Positions 18,767 to 28,800 of a stretch of 64,000 nucleotides of DNA are shown piece after piece. The DNA is from Cylindrospermum stagnale PCC 7417. Lineage in GTDB: Bacteria > Cyanobacteriota > Cyanobacteriia > Cyanobacteriales > Nostocaceae. Under the pieces are notes generated by a model that saw only the letters and a program-made list of their open reading frames with translations, was not told the origin of the DNA and did no database searches. The stretch lies in assembly GCF_000317535.1 (NCBI RefSeq), contig NC_019757.1, forward strand, positions 5,607,501 through 5,671,500, written 5' to 3'. Numbering within the stretch: position 1 is the first letter of the stretch; the number at the start of each line of letters is the position of its first letter. Made by a program: the position numbers and the translations under genes.

Positions 18767-19549
18767 TCAACTCCATTCTTCAGATGCTTGAGTTTCTGCT
18801 TGCATTAAGCTTGTGCTTAAGCTATCCCAGTTGATTTCATTCGTTTGTTGATTTGCTAACAACTGACCTTGCTGGAGGTGTAACAACCGGGTGCAAAATG
18901 TCTGGGCTAACTCTAGTTGGTGATTTACCATCAGAATTGTGGTTGGATAGGTTTGAGTTAGCTGGGTCAGAACTTGCATTAAACGGGCAGATGTACCAGC
19001 GTCCAAGGCGGAGGTAGGCTCGTCTAATAGTATAATTTGCGGTTGGATGACTAAGGCACGTGCGATCGCTACTAGCTGTCTCTCTCCAGCAGAAAGTTGC
19101 ACCTCAGTTCGCCCTAACCACTCACTGGGAATGTGTAGTTGTTCTATCCAGTGACTGACTCGTTGCTGAATTGTCTGTTTGGGCAAACCACGTAAAACCA
19201 AGGGATAAGCTAAAGCTTCTTGGACGCTCATCCCCAACAGCTTTGACTCTTGCAATACCAGTGTCACCGCTTGACGAATCTGAATCACAGGGATTTGCTG
19301 ATATTCCTGATTTTCTAGATAAATTTTGCCGCTAGTGGGTGTAATCAGGCGGTTAAGGAGGCGTAATAACGAAGTTTTACCAGCACCAGCAGGGCCGACA
19401 ATGGCTAGGCGATCGCCCTGAAATACCTCAAAAGAAATATCCTGTAAAATTGGGTATCCCTGCTGATTAGACTGAAGCTGAGTTTTCAGCTTTGTAAACA
19501 GGTTAACTTGTTCTAGCCGTAGTTGGGTTTTGGCGGTGAAATGATCCAA
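18767..19549 (-). CDS. Orphan ABC transporter ATP-binding protein
   Basis: This 260-residue nucleotide-binding subunit has a complete set of motifs: Walker A GPAGAGKTS (52-60), Q-loop near VLQES, signature LSAGERQ (152-158), Walker B IILLDEP with Glu177, and a switch histidine in MVNHQ. It would power transport across the inner membrane. No permease or substrate-binding gene is adjacent, so the substrate is unknown. The sequence looks closest to small ATPases of the YbbL/phosphate-importer type, but this is a loose impression. The next gene upstream on the same strand encodes a membrane protein with a PH-like domain, 60 bases away across a heptamer repeat. Confidence 0.9.
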   Translation of the reverse strand: MDHFTAKTQLRLEQVNLFTKLKTQLQSNQQGYPILQDISFEVFQGDRLAIVGPAGAGKTSLLRLLNRLITPTSGKIYLENQEYQQIPVIQIRQAVTLVLQESKLLGMSVQEALAYPLVLRGLPKQTIQQRVSHWIEQLHIPSEWLGRTEVQLSAGERQLVAIARALVIQPQIILLDEPTSALDAGTSARLMQVLTQLTQTYPTTILMVNHQLELAQTFCTRLLHLQQGQLLANQQTNEINWDSLSTSLMQAETQASEEWS

Positions 19550-19585
19550 ATCTAACTTTGGGGAATGGGGACTGGGGAGAGTAAT

Positions 19586-19625
19586 AACTAATGACTAATG
19601 ACCAATGACTAATGACCAATAGTTA
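19586..19625. repeat. Heptamer tandem repeat overlapping a gene's 3' end
   Basis: The stretch reads as alternating ACTAATG and ACCAATG units, about five copies. It overlaps the last codons of the PH-like protein gene (LTIGH and stop) and fills the space before the ABC ATPase gene. The same family of repeat occurs at 1910, 10014 and 47805. Confidence 0.75.
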
Positions 19626-20169
19626 ATGCTGTGGTGATCGTCCAACCGTCCACCAACAATAACAGCAGGGTGAATCCCAATAGAATTATATACATCCACG
19701 GCTGCGCTAAAGGGCGAACATCTGTAGTATCAATACCCGTTTTTGCTTGCACAAATTGCACCAAACGGGCAAATCCAGCGACACGCATGGGTAATAAATA
19801 AGCTTGACCTCCCTGGCTGAGAAAATAATAAACTAGACCACCTTGACCAGTGGTGCGGGGTTTTAACTCTTTCACATCTGACCAAGGTAAAAACCAACCT
19901 TTACGAAAAAAGCGAGGCACCCAGACAGGGTAAGTAACCTGAATTCCCTGGTCATCTACTATTACTCGTTCAGTCAACACCGCATAAAGGGCAACTAAGC
20001 CAAGGCTAATCCCTATCCACAATAATGTTGGTGGGATGGGTGCACCTGTTACCTGGGATAAGAAAGGTAATGGGACTGTGAGTGCTAGATATAAACTCAA
20101 CAGCGTCAGCCGAATCAACGGAGATAGGTGAAAAACAGAAGCTGAGGTATTGGCTGAGTTTGCTGTCAT
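19609..20169 (-). CDS. Membrane protein with PH-like domain
   Basis: The 186-residue protein has two N-terminal membrane helices (about 18-36 and 45-64), a central soluble part resembling a bacterial PH-type domain (VIVDDQGIQVTYPVW, GWFLPWSDVKELKPR), and one C-terminal membrane helix (about 158-178). Such proteins often sit at the membrane as scaffolds. The function is unknown. The C-terminal residues fall in a heptamer repeat. It may be co-transcribed with the ABC ATPase gene downstream, which raises the possibility that it is part of an atypical transporter, but nothing in it looks like a permease. Confidence 0.75.
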   Translation of the reverse strand: MTANSANTSASVFHLSPLIRLTLLSLYLALTVPLPFLSQVTGAPIPPTLLWIGISLGLVALYAVLTERVIVDDQGIQVTYPVWVPRFFRKGWFLPWSDVKELKPRTTGQGGLVYYFLSQGGQAYLLPMRVAGFARLVQFVQAKTGIDTTDVRPLAQPWMYIILLGFTLLLLLVDGWTITTALTIGH

Positions 20170-20208
20170 GGCTCAATTACAGTGCTTTTCTTTATTGTGA
20201 CATCCTGG

Positions 20209-22323
20209 TCACAGACCATAGCTAGCATTAAAGTAAAAGCCACTATCTTGAGCATTTTGCCCCCGATCCTTTAATTCTATTAGCGGCAGTGCATAATCCA
20301 AGCGCAAGTTAAGTTCTGGTATTGGTTTCCATAAAAATCCTAATCCTAGACCGGCGATAAACTGCTGTTCTTGGAGGATATTGGGATTGCTTTCGGCGTT
20401 CCAGATATATCCCATATCGAAAAATGGGGCAATTTGCATGACATCCTTGCCGTTGGAGTCTCGTTGCACGACGATGCGGTCTTCTAAAGAAAATCGTAAT
20501 CCGTTATCACCAGCCCGGATATTCTGCCGATAGCCACGGACTGATTGACCACCACCTGTGACAAATTGTTGGGAAGGTAGCAAGCCGGTTGGTGCGAATT
20601 GTAAATCGGCTTGAACTATTAAAATATTATCTTGACCTAAGCGTTGCTGTCTTTGTGCTTGCAAGAACCAACTGAAAAAGCGTCCATCAGGCTTGGGTTC
20701 TGGGTTAAAGGTGGCGTCAAACCAGCCAACGCCTAAGTTAAATTGCGATCGCAGTCCCCAAACCCCCTGTGCATCTCGTCTCACATAATCTTGGGCAAAT
20801 TTGAATGTGCGGGTGCGGCTGTTACCGTCTAAGTCAGGGCCAATACCAAAGGGGGTTGGCCCTGCAAAGGTAAATGTCTGACCATCTTGGACGGTGAAGC
20901 CTAAAGATAAAGCAAATTCTTCTTTCAAAGTTCGCACTAACGGCTGACGATAAGTAATTTCATACAGCAGTGACTCTCCGGCAATATCTAAAATGTCGAA
21001 AGGTGGCTGGATAACTTTGGTTTGGCTAAGTGCACCTCTGAACTGTACAGTCCCATTCATCGGATTCAGCGGCACCTGATAACTCAAGTCGTAAACTTTA
21101 GAACCTCCATCCTTAGTGGAAAAGTAATAAGATGCTGCCAGTTGATCGCCAAGACCTGTGAGGTTACGATTAATAACATTGATACCCAATCGTTCTGAAC
21201 CGACGCTTGGGGGAGAATAGTTATCTATACTAAGTCTTATATCAAGTGGGTCAGCCTCTGTAACCCTCACCACGACTATACTTTTACCCTGTATACTTCC
21301 TGGGCGAATGCTGGCTTCTATTTTTGTAAACAAAGGGTCTGATTGCAGCAGCCTTAACTGTTCTTCTAGTTTAGTTTGGGAAAAAGGCTGGCCAATGCCC
21401 AAAGCAATCCGCGATCGCACATATTCAGACCTGACACCTCTCGTTGGTGGGTCAATCTTAATCTCTTCTACACTGCCTTCAATCACCTTAATGGGCACGA
21501 TGCCATCTTTAATTGCTGACTCGTCCACAATCGCGATCGAGGTGATGTAGCCTTTCTGGAAATACCACCCAGTAATTTGGTCAGCAACTTTTCTCAGTTC
21601 TGCCAAAGATACTGTGCTTCCTTCCACTCTCTTAATAATCGGGTCAAGTTCCCTAGAGTTAGGAACACTACTGTTAATCAACTCAATTTTCTTCACCAAT
21701 ATTAGTGAGGAATCTTGTACTGGTGTAACTGGAGTAGATGGCTTCGGTGAATCTTGCGCTGCTGTAACTGAAGTAGATGGCTTCGGTGAATCTTGCGCTG
21801 CTGTAACTGAAGTAGATGGCTTCGGTGAATCTTGTGCTGCTGTAACTGGAGTAGATGGCTTCGGTGAATCTTGTGCTGCTGTAACTGGAGTAGATGGCTT
21901 AGAAAAATCTTGCGCTGGTGTAACTGGAGTAGATGGCTTAGAAAAATCTTGCGATTGTGTAACTGGAGTAGATGGCTTGGGAGAATCTTGCGCTGGTGTA
22001 ACTGGAGTAGATGGCTTAGAAAAATCTTGCGATTGTGTAACTGGAGTAGATGGCTTGGGAGAATTTTGTAATTGTAAGAGTTTTGGTTTAGTTGTGCCTT
22101 GAGTGACGCAAGCAGGATCAACAGGACGGCGAATTGGTGACTCAGATAAAATTGACAGGGCTAGAGAGCAACTTCTTGTCGTCTCTCCTTCCTCCACAGT
22201 TTCTGACACTATATCTGATGGCAACTTAGTTTCAGCATAACTTGGGGAAGTATAAGCAACTAAGAGAATGCTAGGAATTAAAAATACACCCCTTCGGAAA
22301 TAGCCCTGTAAGGTAAAGCACAT
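20209..22323 (-). CDS. TpsB outer-membrane transporter (ShlB/FhaC family)
   Basis: This is the pore-forming partner of a two-partner secretion system; it threads the TpsA exoprotein through the outer membrane. The 704-residue protein has a signal peptide (about 1-30), a linker containing nine copies of a 13-residue Pro/Ser/Thr-rich repeat (about 88-205), two POTRA domains (about 208-365) and a C-terminal beta-barrel with the VRGY lid motif near residue 592 (GGGQSVRGYRQ). It ends with an aromatic-containing strand (FYFNASYGL). The long repeat linker is unusual and could span the periplasm or peptidoglycan. It is divergent from the giant TpsA gene at 22850, its presumed client. Confidence 0.93.
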   Translation of the reverse strand: MCFTLQGYFRRGVFLIPSILLVAYTSPSYAETKLPSDIVSETVEEGETTRSCSLALSILSESPIRRPVDPACVTQGTTKPKLLQLQNSPKPSTPVTQSQDFSKPSTPVTPAQDSPKPSTPVTQSQDFSKPSTPVTPAQDFSKPSTPVTAAQDSPKPSTPVTAAQDSPKPSTSVTAAQDSPKPSTSVTAAQDSPKPSTPVTPVQDSSLILVKKIELINSSVPNSRELDPIIKRVEGSTVSLAELRKVADQITGWYFQKGYITSIAIVDESAIKDGIVPIKVIEGSVEEIKIDPPTRGVRSEYVRSRIALGIGQPFSQTKLEEQLRLLQSDPLFTKIEASIRPGSIQGKSIVVVRVTEADPLDIRLSIDNYSPPSVGSERLGINVINRNLTGLGDQLAASYYFSTKDGGSKVYDLSYQVPLNPMNGTVQFRGALSQTKVIQPPFDILDIAGESLLYEITYRQPLVRTLKEEFALSLGFTVQDGQTFTFAGPTPFGIGPDLDGNSRTRTFKFAQDYVRRDAQGVWGLRSQFNLGVGWFDATFNPEPKPDGRFFSWFLQAQRQQRLGQDNILIVQADLQFAPTGLLPSQQFVTGGGQSVRGYRQNIRAGDNGLRFSLEDRIVVQRDSNGKDVMQIAPFFDMGYIWNAESNPNILQEQQFIAGLGLGFLWKPIPELNLRLDYALPLIELKDRGQNAQDSGFYFNASYGL
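21711..22064 (-). repeat. 39-bp tandem repeats in the tpsB coding sequence
   Basis: About nine consecutive 39-base units encode a 13-residue repeat of the form QDSPKPSTPVTAA. Units differ at a few positions (Ser or Phe after Asp, Pro or Ser before Val, and AA, PA or SQ at the end). The neighbouring units near 21730-21900 are nearly identical, which points to recent expansion. Because 39 is a multiple of three, copy changes keep the frame. Confidence 0.9.
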
Positions 22324-22849
22324 AATTTATCAGATTAAACAAAGTATATACATCATGCGAAGAGCTTTAGCCACAGAAATACTTAATAAGTATACATAAG
22401 CCTTAATTAATTTAAGGGGTCTTTACCTAACAAAAATAATCACAAATCTATCCTAGTATATTTTCTGTATATAATCCACAAAGCCTTGTATGGTAATCTT
22501 TTTGACTACAGAATCTTTTCTGTAAACAAGTTTTGATGATATACTTTTATCAAAATGCTAAGTATGTTATCTTTTACTCACAGCCGTTGTATGTATAAGT
22601 TAAAGAAAAACTTTATTCTTTTTTAGGAGTATTTTAGATACCACTCAAGACTAGAACTTTTTCTGGGTTTGAGAGTCATAACTTATGCACACATCTGCCA
22701 GCAACCCGGTTCCTGTGAGTAAGTTTTAAGAGTCTTTGAATACTCTGCCTTTACCAGCTAATGAGGAAAATTGTAGGCTTTCAAACATTTGCTAGACGTA
22801 AGGCGAATTACCGGGATGTTTGCCAAAACTGAGTTTTCTACCCTAAGTT
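22324..22849. other. Shared divergent promoter region of tpsB and tpsA
   Basis: This 526-base AT-rich region separates the divergent secretion genes and must contain both promoters. I see no gene in it. Several TATA-like stretches are present but none can be assigned reliably as a -10 element, and no clear operator palindrome was found. Confidence 0.5.
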
Positions 22850-25800
22850 GTGGATTTAGAACCGCTTATGACCTCTTTAGCGCCAAAAATAAATTTACTG
22901 TTATTAGTTGCCAGTAATGCGATCGCCTTCGCCCCGCCATTCGCGATGGGCTACGCCGTGCTGTTCGCGATCGCCCCAGCCCAAGCGCAGTCTATCACCC
23001 CAGCGGCTGACGGCACAAATACAACAGTCACCCCCAACGGCAACCAACTCAACATTAGTGGCGGTTCTCTTTCTGGAGATGGCGCGAATCTCTTCCACAG
23101 CTTCCAAAAATTTGGTCTAAATGCCGACCAAATTGCCAATTTTCTCTCCAATCCCAATACCCAGAATATTTTAGGACGGGTAGTTGGCGGCGACCCCTCA
23201 TTAGTAAACGGTTTAATTCAAGTTACAGGTGGGAACTCCAACCTATTTTTGATCAACCCTGCCGGCTTCATATTTGGCCCCAACGCCAGCTTAAACATAC
23301 CAGCAGACTTCACCGCCACCACAGCCAACAGCATTGGTATTGGGAGCAATTGGTTTAACGCCATTGGAGACAACAACTATGCAGCTTTAGTAGGAACCCC
23401 AACTACCTTTAGTTTCAACACCTCTCAACCAGGAAGCATTCTCAACTTTGGCGACTTAGAAGTAACTACTGGTAATTTAAATTTACTCGCAGGTACAGTA
23501 GTTAGCACCGGAAAGCTAACAGCACCAGGAGGTAACATCACCATCGCCTCCGTACCCGGCGAAAATCTATTACGCATCAGCCAACCGGGAAACCTGGTGA
23601 GTTTAGAAATACCCACCAGCGCCGCAACATCCGGTAATATCACCATTCCCACCTTAGCTAAACTATTAACTGGCCCAGCTACAAGCAATAACAGCGGCTT
23701 AACAGTTAATAACGGACAGGTGCAACTAACAGGTTCCGGCATCCAGGTAAATCCTGGGGATGTAGTTGCCAAAGAGTTGACATCACAAACAGCAACCCTG
23801 ACATCTGCAAACAATTTAACTTTGCCAGAAAGTCAACTGAAAACAACAGGCAATTTAAACCTGTTAGCTCAAAACACCGTACAGATACGCGATAGTGTAG
23901 CTAACCCATTTTTAGCCCAATCTGGGGAAAATCTCTACATCCAGGGTAATCAAAACATTGATATTCTCGCCCTGAACCACCCCCAGACCCCCTTTGTCAG
24001 TGGCGGAAATCTCAGTTTAATCAGCGATGGTATTGTTTCTGGTGATGCTCACTTTAGCAGCGGTGGACAGTTTTCGATTCTCAAGCTATCGGGTAGTGCA
24101 GGTAACTTTGTCAGTCTCTATGATCCGATTATTAAAGCAAATAGTGATGTTGAGTTTGGCAAATATGAAGGAATAGCGCTGAAAGTAGAGGCGACAGGAA
24201 GTATTAAGGGTGGAGATATCAAAATTACAGGTGCAGATCCTAGTGACCCAGAGTTGAGTAGTGGCCGCAATCTAGTATTACGTGCTGGCTTGGGTTCAGT
24301 TACTTCCCCTTCAACTTTGCCTACTTCTGGAGGTAGCACAAGCTTCACAAATCCAGCAAGCCCGTTATTGCCTAAAGGCGGAATTCAGGTAGGGAACATC
24401 ACCACCTCAACTACACAAAATAATGAAAACGGTGGCACTATAACCCTATCGGCTACAGGTGGTATCAAGACAGGTGACTTAGACTCATCAGCCACTGGTA
24501 ACAATACGAAGGGAGGTAATATCTCCCTGACAACCACAGGCGGCAACATTAACACAGGTAATAATATCACTACCTCTGGTAAGGTTGACGGCGGCAACGT
24601 TACATTCACAGGCCCCGTTGTCCTTAATAGTGGTGCTACTAGCATCACAACTGGTTCTGGGAAAGGTGATATCACCTTCAACAACACAGTAGACGGCAGT
24701 AGTGATTTAACCCTCACGGCTGGCACAGGTAAGATCAGCTTTCAAGGCGACGTTGGTAGTCCCACACCTCTCAAGCGCCTCAACATCACCAGCGCTACTG
24801 ATACTAGTGTCGTCGGCAAGATTACTACCACAGGTGAGATCACCTTCAATAGTCCCGTCATCCTAAAAGATAATGGCACAAACACCTTCAACTCTGGTAA
24901 TGGTGATATCAAGTTCAACAACACAGTAGATGGTGCAAAAGATTTAACTCTTACGGCTGGTACAGGTAAGATCAGCTTTCAAGGCGATGTTGGTAATCCC
25001 ACACCTCTCAACAGCCTCAACATCACAAGCGCTGAAAATACTACTGTCGCCGGCAAGATTACGACTAAAGGAGATATCACTTTCGGTAGTGCCCTGATCC
25101 TGAAAGATAGTGGTGCAAACACCTTCGACTCTGGTGGAGGTGATATCAACTTCAAAAGCAATGTAGATGGCAGTGGTGATTTAGACCTCAAGGCTGGTGC
25201 CGGTACGATCAGCTTTCAAGGCGATGTTGGTAATCCCAAACCTCTCAACAGCCTCAACATTACAAGCGCTACAAATACTACTGTCGCCGGCAAGATTACG
25301 ACTAAAGGAAATATCACTTTCGGTAGTGCCCTGATCCTGAAAGAGAATGGTATAAACACCTTCGACTCTGGTGGAGGTGATATCAACTTCAACAGCAATG
25401 TAGATGGCAGTGGTGATTTAGACCTCAAGGTTGGTACAGGTAAGATCAGCTTTCAAGGCGATGTTGGTAATCCCACACCTCTCAACAGCCTCAACATCAC
25501 AAGCGCTGAAAATACTAGTGTTGCAGGCAAGATTACGACTACAGGAGATATCACTTTCGGTAGTGCCCTGATCCTGACAGGTACTGGTACAAACACCTTC
25601 AACTCTGGTAATGGCAAGATTAACTTCAACAGCAATGTGGATGGAGCCAAAGATTTAACTCTCGCGGCTGGTACAGGTACGATTAGCTTTCAAGGCGATG
25701 TTGGTAGTCCCGTAGCGCTGAAAAGCTTCAATATCACAAGCGCTACAAATACCAGTGTCGCAGGCAAGATTACGACTACAGGAGATATCACTTTCGGTAG

Positions 25801-28800
25801 TGCCCTGATCCTGAAAGATAATGGTATAAATACCTTCGACTCTGGTGGAGGTGATATCAACTTCAAAAGCAATGTAGATGGCAGTGGTAATTTAGACCTC
25901 AAGGCTGGTGCAGGTACGATTAGCTTTCAAGGCGATGTTGGTAGTCCCGTAGCACTGAAAAGCTTCAATATCACAAGCGCTGAAAATACTAGTGTTGCAG
26001 GCAAGATTACGACTACAGGAGATATCACTTTCGGTAGTGCCCTGATCCTGACAGGTAGTGGTACGAACACCTTCAACTCTGGTGGAGGTGATATCAAGTT
26101 CAACAACACAGTAGATGGTGCAAAAGATTTAACTCTCAATGCAGGTGCAGGGAACATTACCTTTAGTGGTGCAGTGGGTGGTGGGGGAACTCCCTTGAAC
26201 AAGCTTGATATCACTGATGCTGCCAAGATTGATGTTGCCAGCAACATCAGCACCAAAAACGATCTCACATTGAGTAAGCCTGTAACCCTTACAGGCACTG
26301 GTCAAAAAGAATTTAGTTCTCAATTGGGCGCGATCGCCATTAATTCCAGTTTAGCCGCAGGTGATTCTGATTTAATCTTGACCGCCAATGAAATTAACTT
26401 GACCAACGCCAGTTCTTCAGTCACGAGTACTGGGGGAAGCTTGACACTTCAGCCGGTTACACCCGGACAAAATATTGCACTTGGCGGTGCTGCTGATACT
26501 GATGCAACCACTTTAGACTTGACCGCAATAGATTTAGCCGCCTTCAAAAATGGCTTCAGTGCCATTAATATTGGTCGTAGCAATGGCACTGGGAAAATTA
26601 ATGTCAACGGCCCGGTCACCTTCAAATCCTCAGTCATCCTTGCTAATTCAACCAATCTCAAGGCTGACATCACCAACACCAACTCTATTACCTTCCAGAA
26701 ACCAGTCTCTTTAGGCGAGAATGCAACTCTCAACTCTGGTGGTGGCGAGATCAAATTTGAGAATACGGTTGATGGTGCGAAAGATTTAACTCTCAATGCC
26801 GGTGCAGGGAACATTACCTTTAGTGGTGCAGTGGGTGGTGGGGGAAATCCCTTGAACAAACTTAATATTACTGGCGCATCCAATATCAATGTTGCCAGCA
26901 ACATCACCACCACAAATGATCTCACCTTGGGTAAGCCTGTAACCCTTACAGGCACTAGTCAAAAAGAATTTAGTTCTCTATCGGGTGCGATCGCCATTAA
27001 TTCCACTTTAGCAGCAGGTGATTCTGATTTAATCTTGACCGCAAATAAAATAGACTTGCTCACATCTAACTCAATCACAGGTGCTGGGAAGAATCTCACA
27101 CTTCGACCATTTACAGCCAGTCAAAAAATTATCCTTGGCGGTGCTAGCAATACAGATGCCAACACTTTAGACTTGACAGCAACAGACCTAACTGCTTTAG
27201 CCGATGGTTTCAATTCCATTACTATCGGACGCACAGATAGCAGCGGTGTGATTGATGTTAACGCTGTCACCTTCAAAGACCCAGTAACAATTCAATCTCC
27301 TGCTGGTATCAACGTTAATGGGTCAATTACAGGAACAGATAACGCCTCTGTCACCCTCAATGGATCAACTGCTTTAAAGGCTAACATTATTACCGCTAAT
27401 CAAAACATTAACTTTCTGAACAAAGTCTCCTTAGGCGAGAATGCAACTCTCAACTCTAATGGCGGCAAGATTAATTTTGATAACACGGTGGATGGTGCAA
27501 AAGATTTAACGCTGAATTCAGGTTCAGGGAATATTAGCTTTAACGGTGATGTGGGTGGGACATCTGCACTGAACAAACTTGACATTACCGGGGCATTCAA
27601 TATCAATGTTGCTAGAAATATCACCACCACAAATGATCTCACCTTGAGTAAGCCTGTTAACCTGACTAATGGTGGTACACAAACATTCAAATCGAATGCT
27701 GGTAATGTCATTCTTGGTAACACAGTTAATGGGGCGAGTAATTTCACTGTAACGGCTGGTACTGGCAAGGAAGTCACCTTGAATGGTGCAGTTGGTGAGA
27801 CAACAAACTTAACTAGGTTCACCAGCAACGCTACTAATACTAAGGTCGCTAATAACATCAGCGCGACAAGTGATATTCAATTTAATAGTCCATTAACCTT
27901 AACTGGCAGTGATATACAAGCCTTTAAATCAAGTACAGGCAATATCACTTTTACTGACAAGGTAACGGGAACTAGCGGTTTAACTTTGACTGCGGCTAAC
28001 ACCAATGTTGCTAATAATATCAGCACAGGTACTCTGGAATTTAATAGTCAAGTTAACTTGACTGGTGATGCTGCAAAAACCTTTACCTCTACAGGAGATA
28101 TCACCTTTGGTAACAAAGTAACGGGAACTAGCGCTTTAAATCTCGCTGCCAACAATACCAATGTAGCTAATGACATCACCACCACAGGAGACCTCACCTT
28201 CAAGCAACTCACCCTAACAGGTAATGCGGTTGTGAATGCGGGAAAAGGCACAATTGCAGTTAATTCAGGTGTGACGGCGGGTGGTTTTGATTTAAATTTG
28301 ACGGCTGATGAAATTAACTTGCTGACAACGGCTGACAAGGTAACAGGTACTGGAAATATTACACTTCAGCCATTTACACCAAATCAAAAGATTATAGTTA
28401 ATGGTGCTAGCGATACTACAGATACTTTAGACCTGACCACAACAGACTTAGCAGCCATCAAAGATGGCTTCAACTTAATTACTATCGGTGGTAATAGTGG
28501 TGTGATAAATGTTAACACTGTCACCTTCCGAGACTCAGTTAAAATTCAATCTCCTACTGGGCGTATCAACCTTAATGGTTTAATTACAGGCAATAATGCT
28601 TCTGTGACTCTTGATGGTGCAACTAAGCTGAATGCTGGCGCTGGCGTCACCACTACCAACAACCAAGCTATCCGTTTTACTAACACGATTGATGCTGATG
28701 GGGCTAAAGATTTAACTCTGACTGCGGGTGGAGGGACTGTTCGTCTTGATGGTGCGGTGGGTGGAACATCTGCACTGAACAACCTTGAGATCACTGGCGC

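Noticed and set aside
21614-22121. Repetitive frames in the other readings of the tpsB repeats
   Set aside because: They are shadows of the 39-bp repeat, which is open in several frames because its length is a multiple of three. TpsB is the real product.
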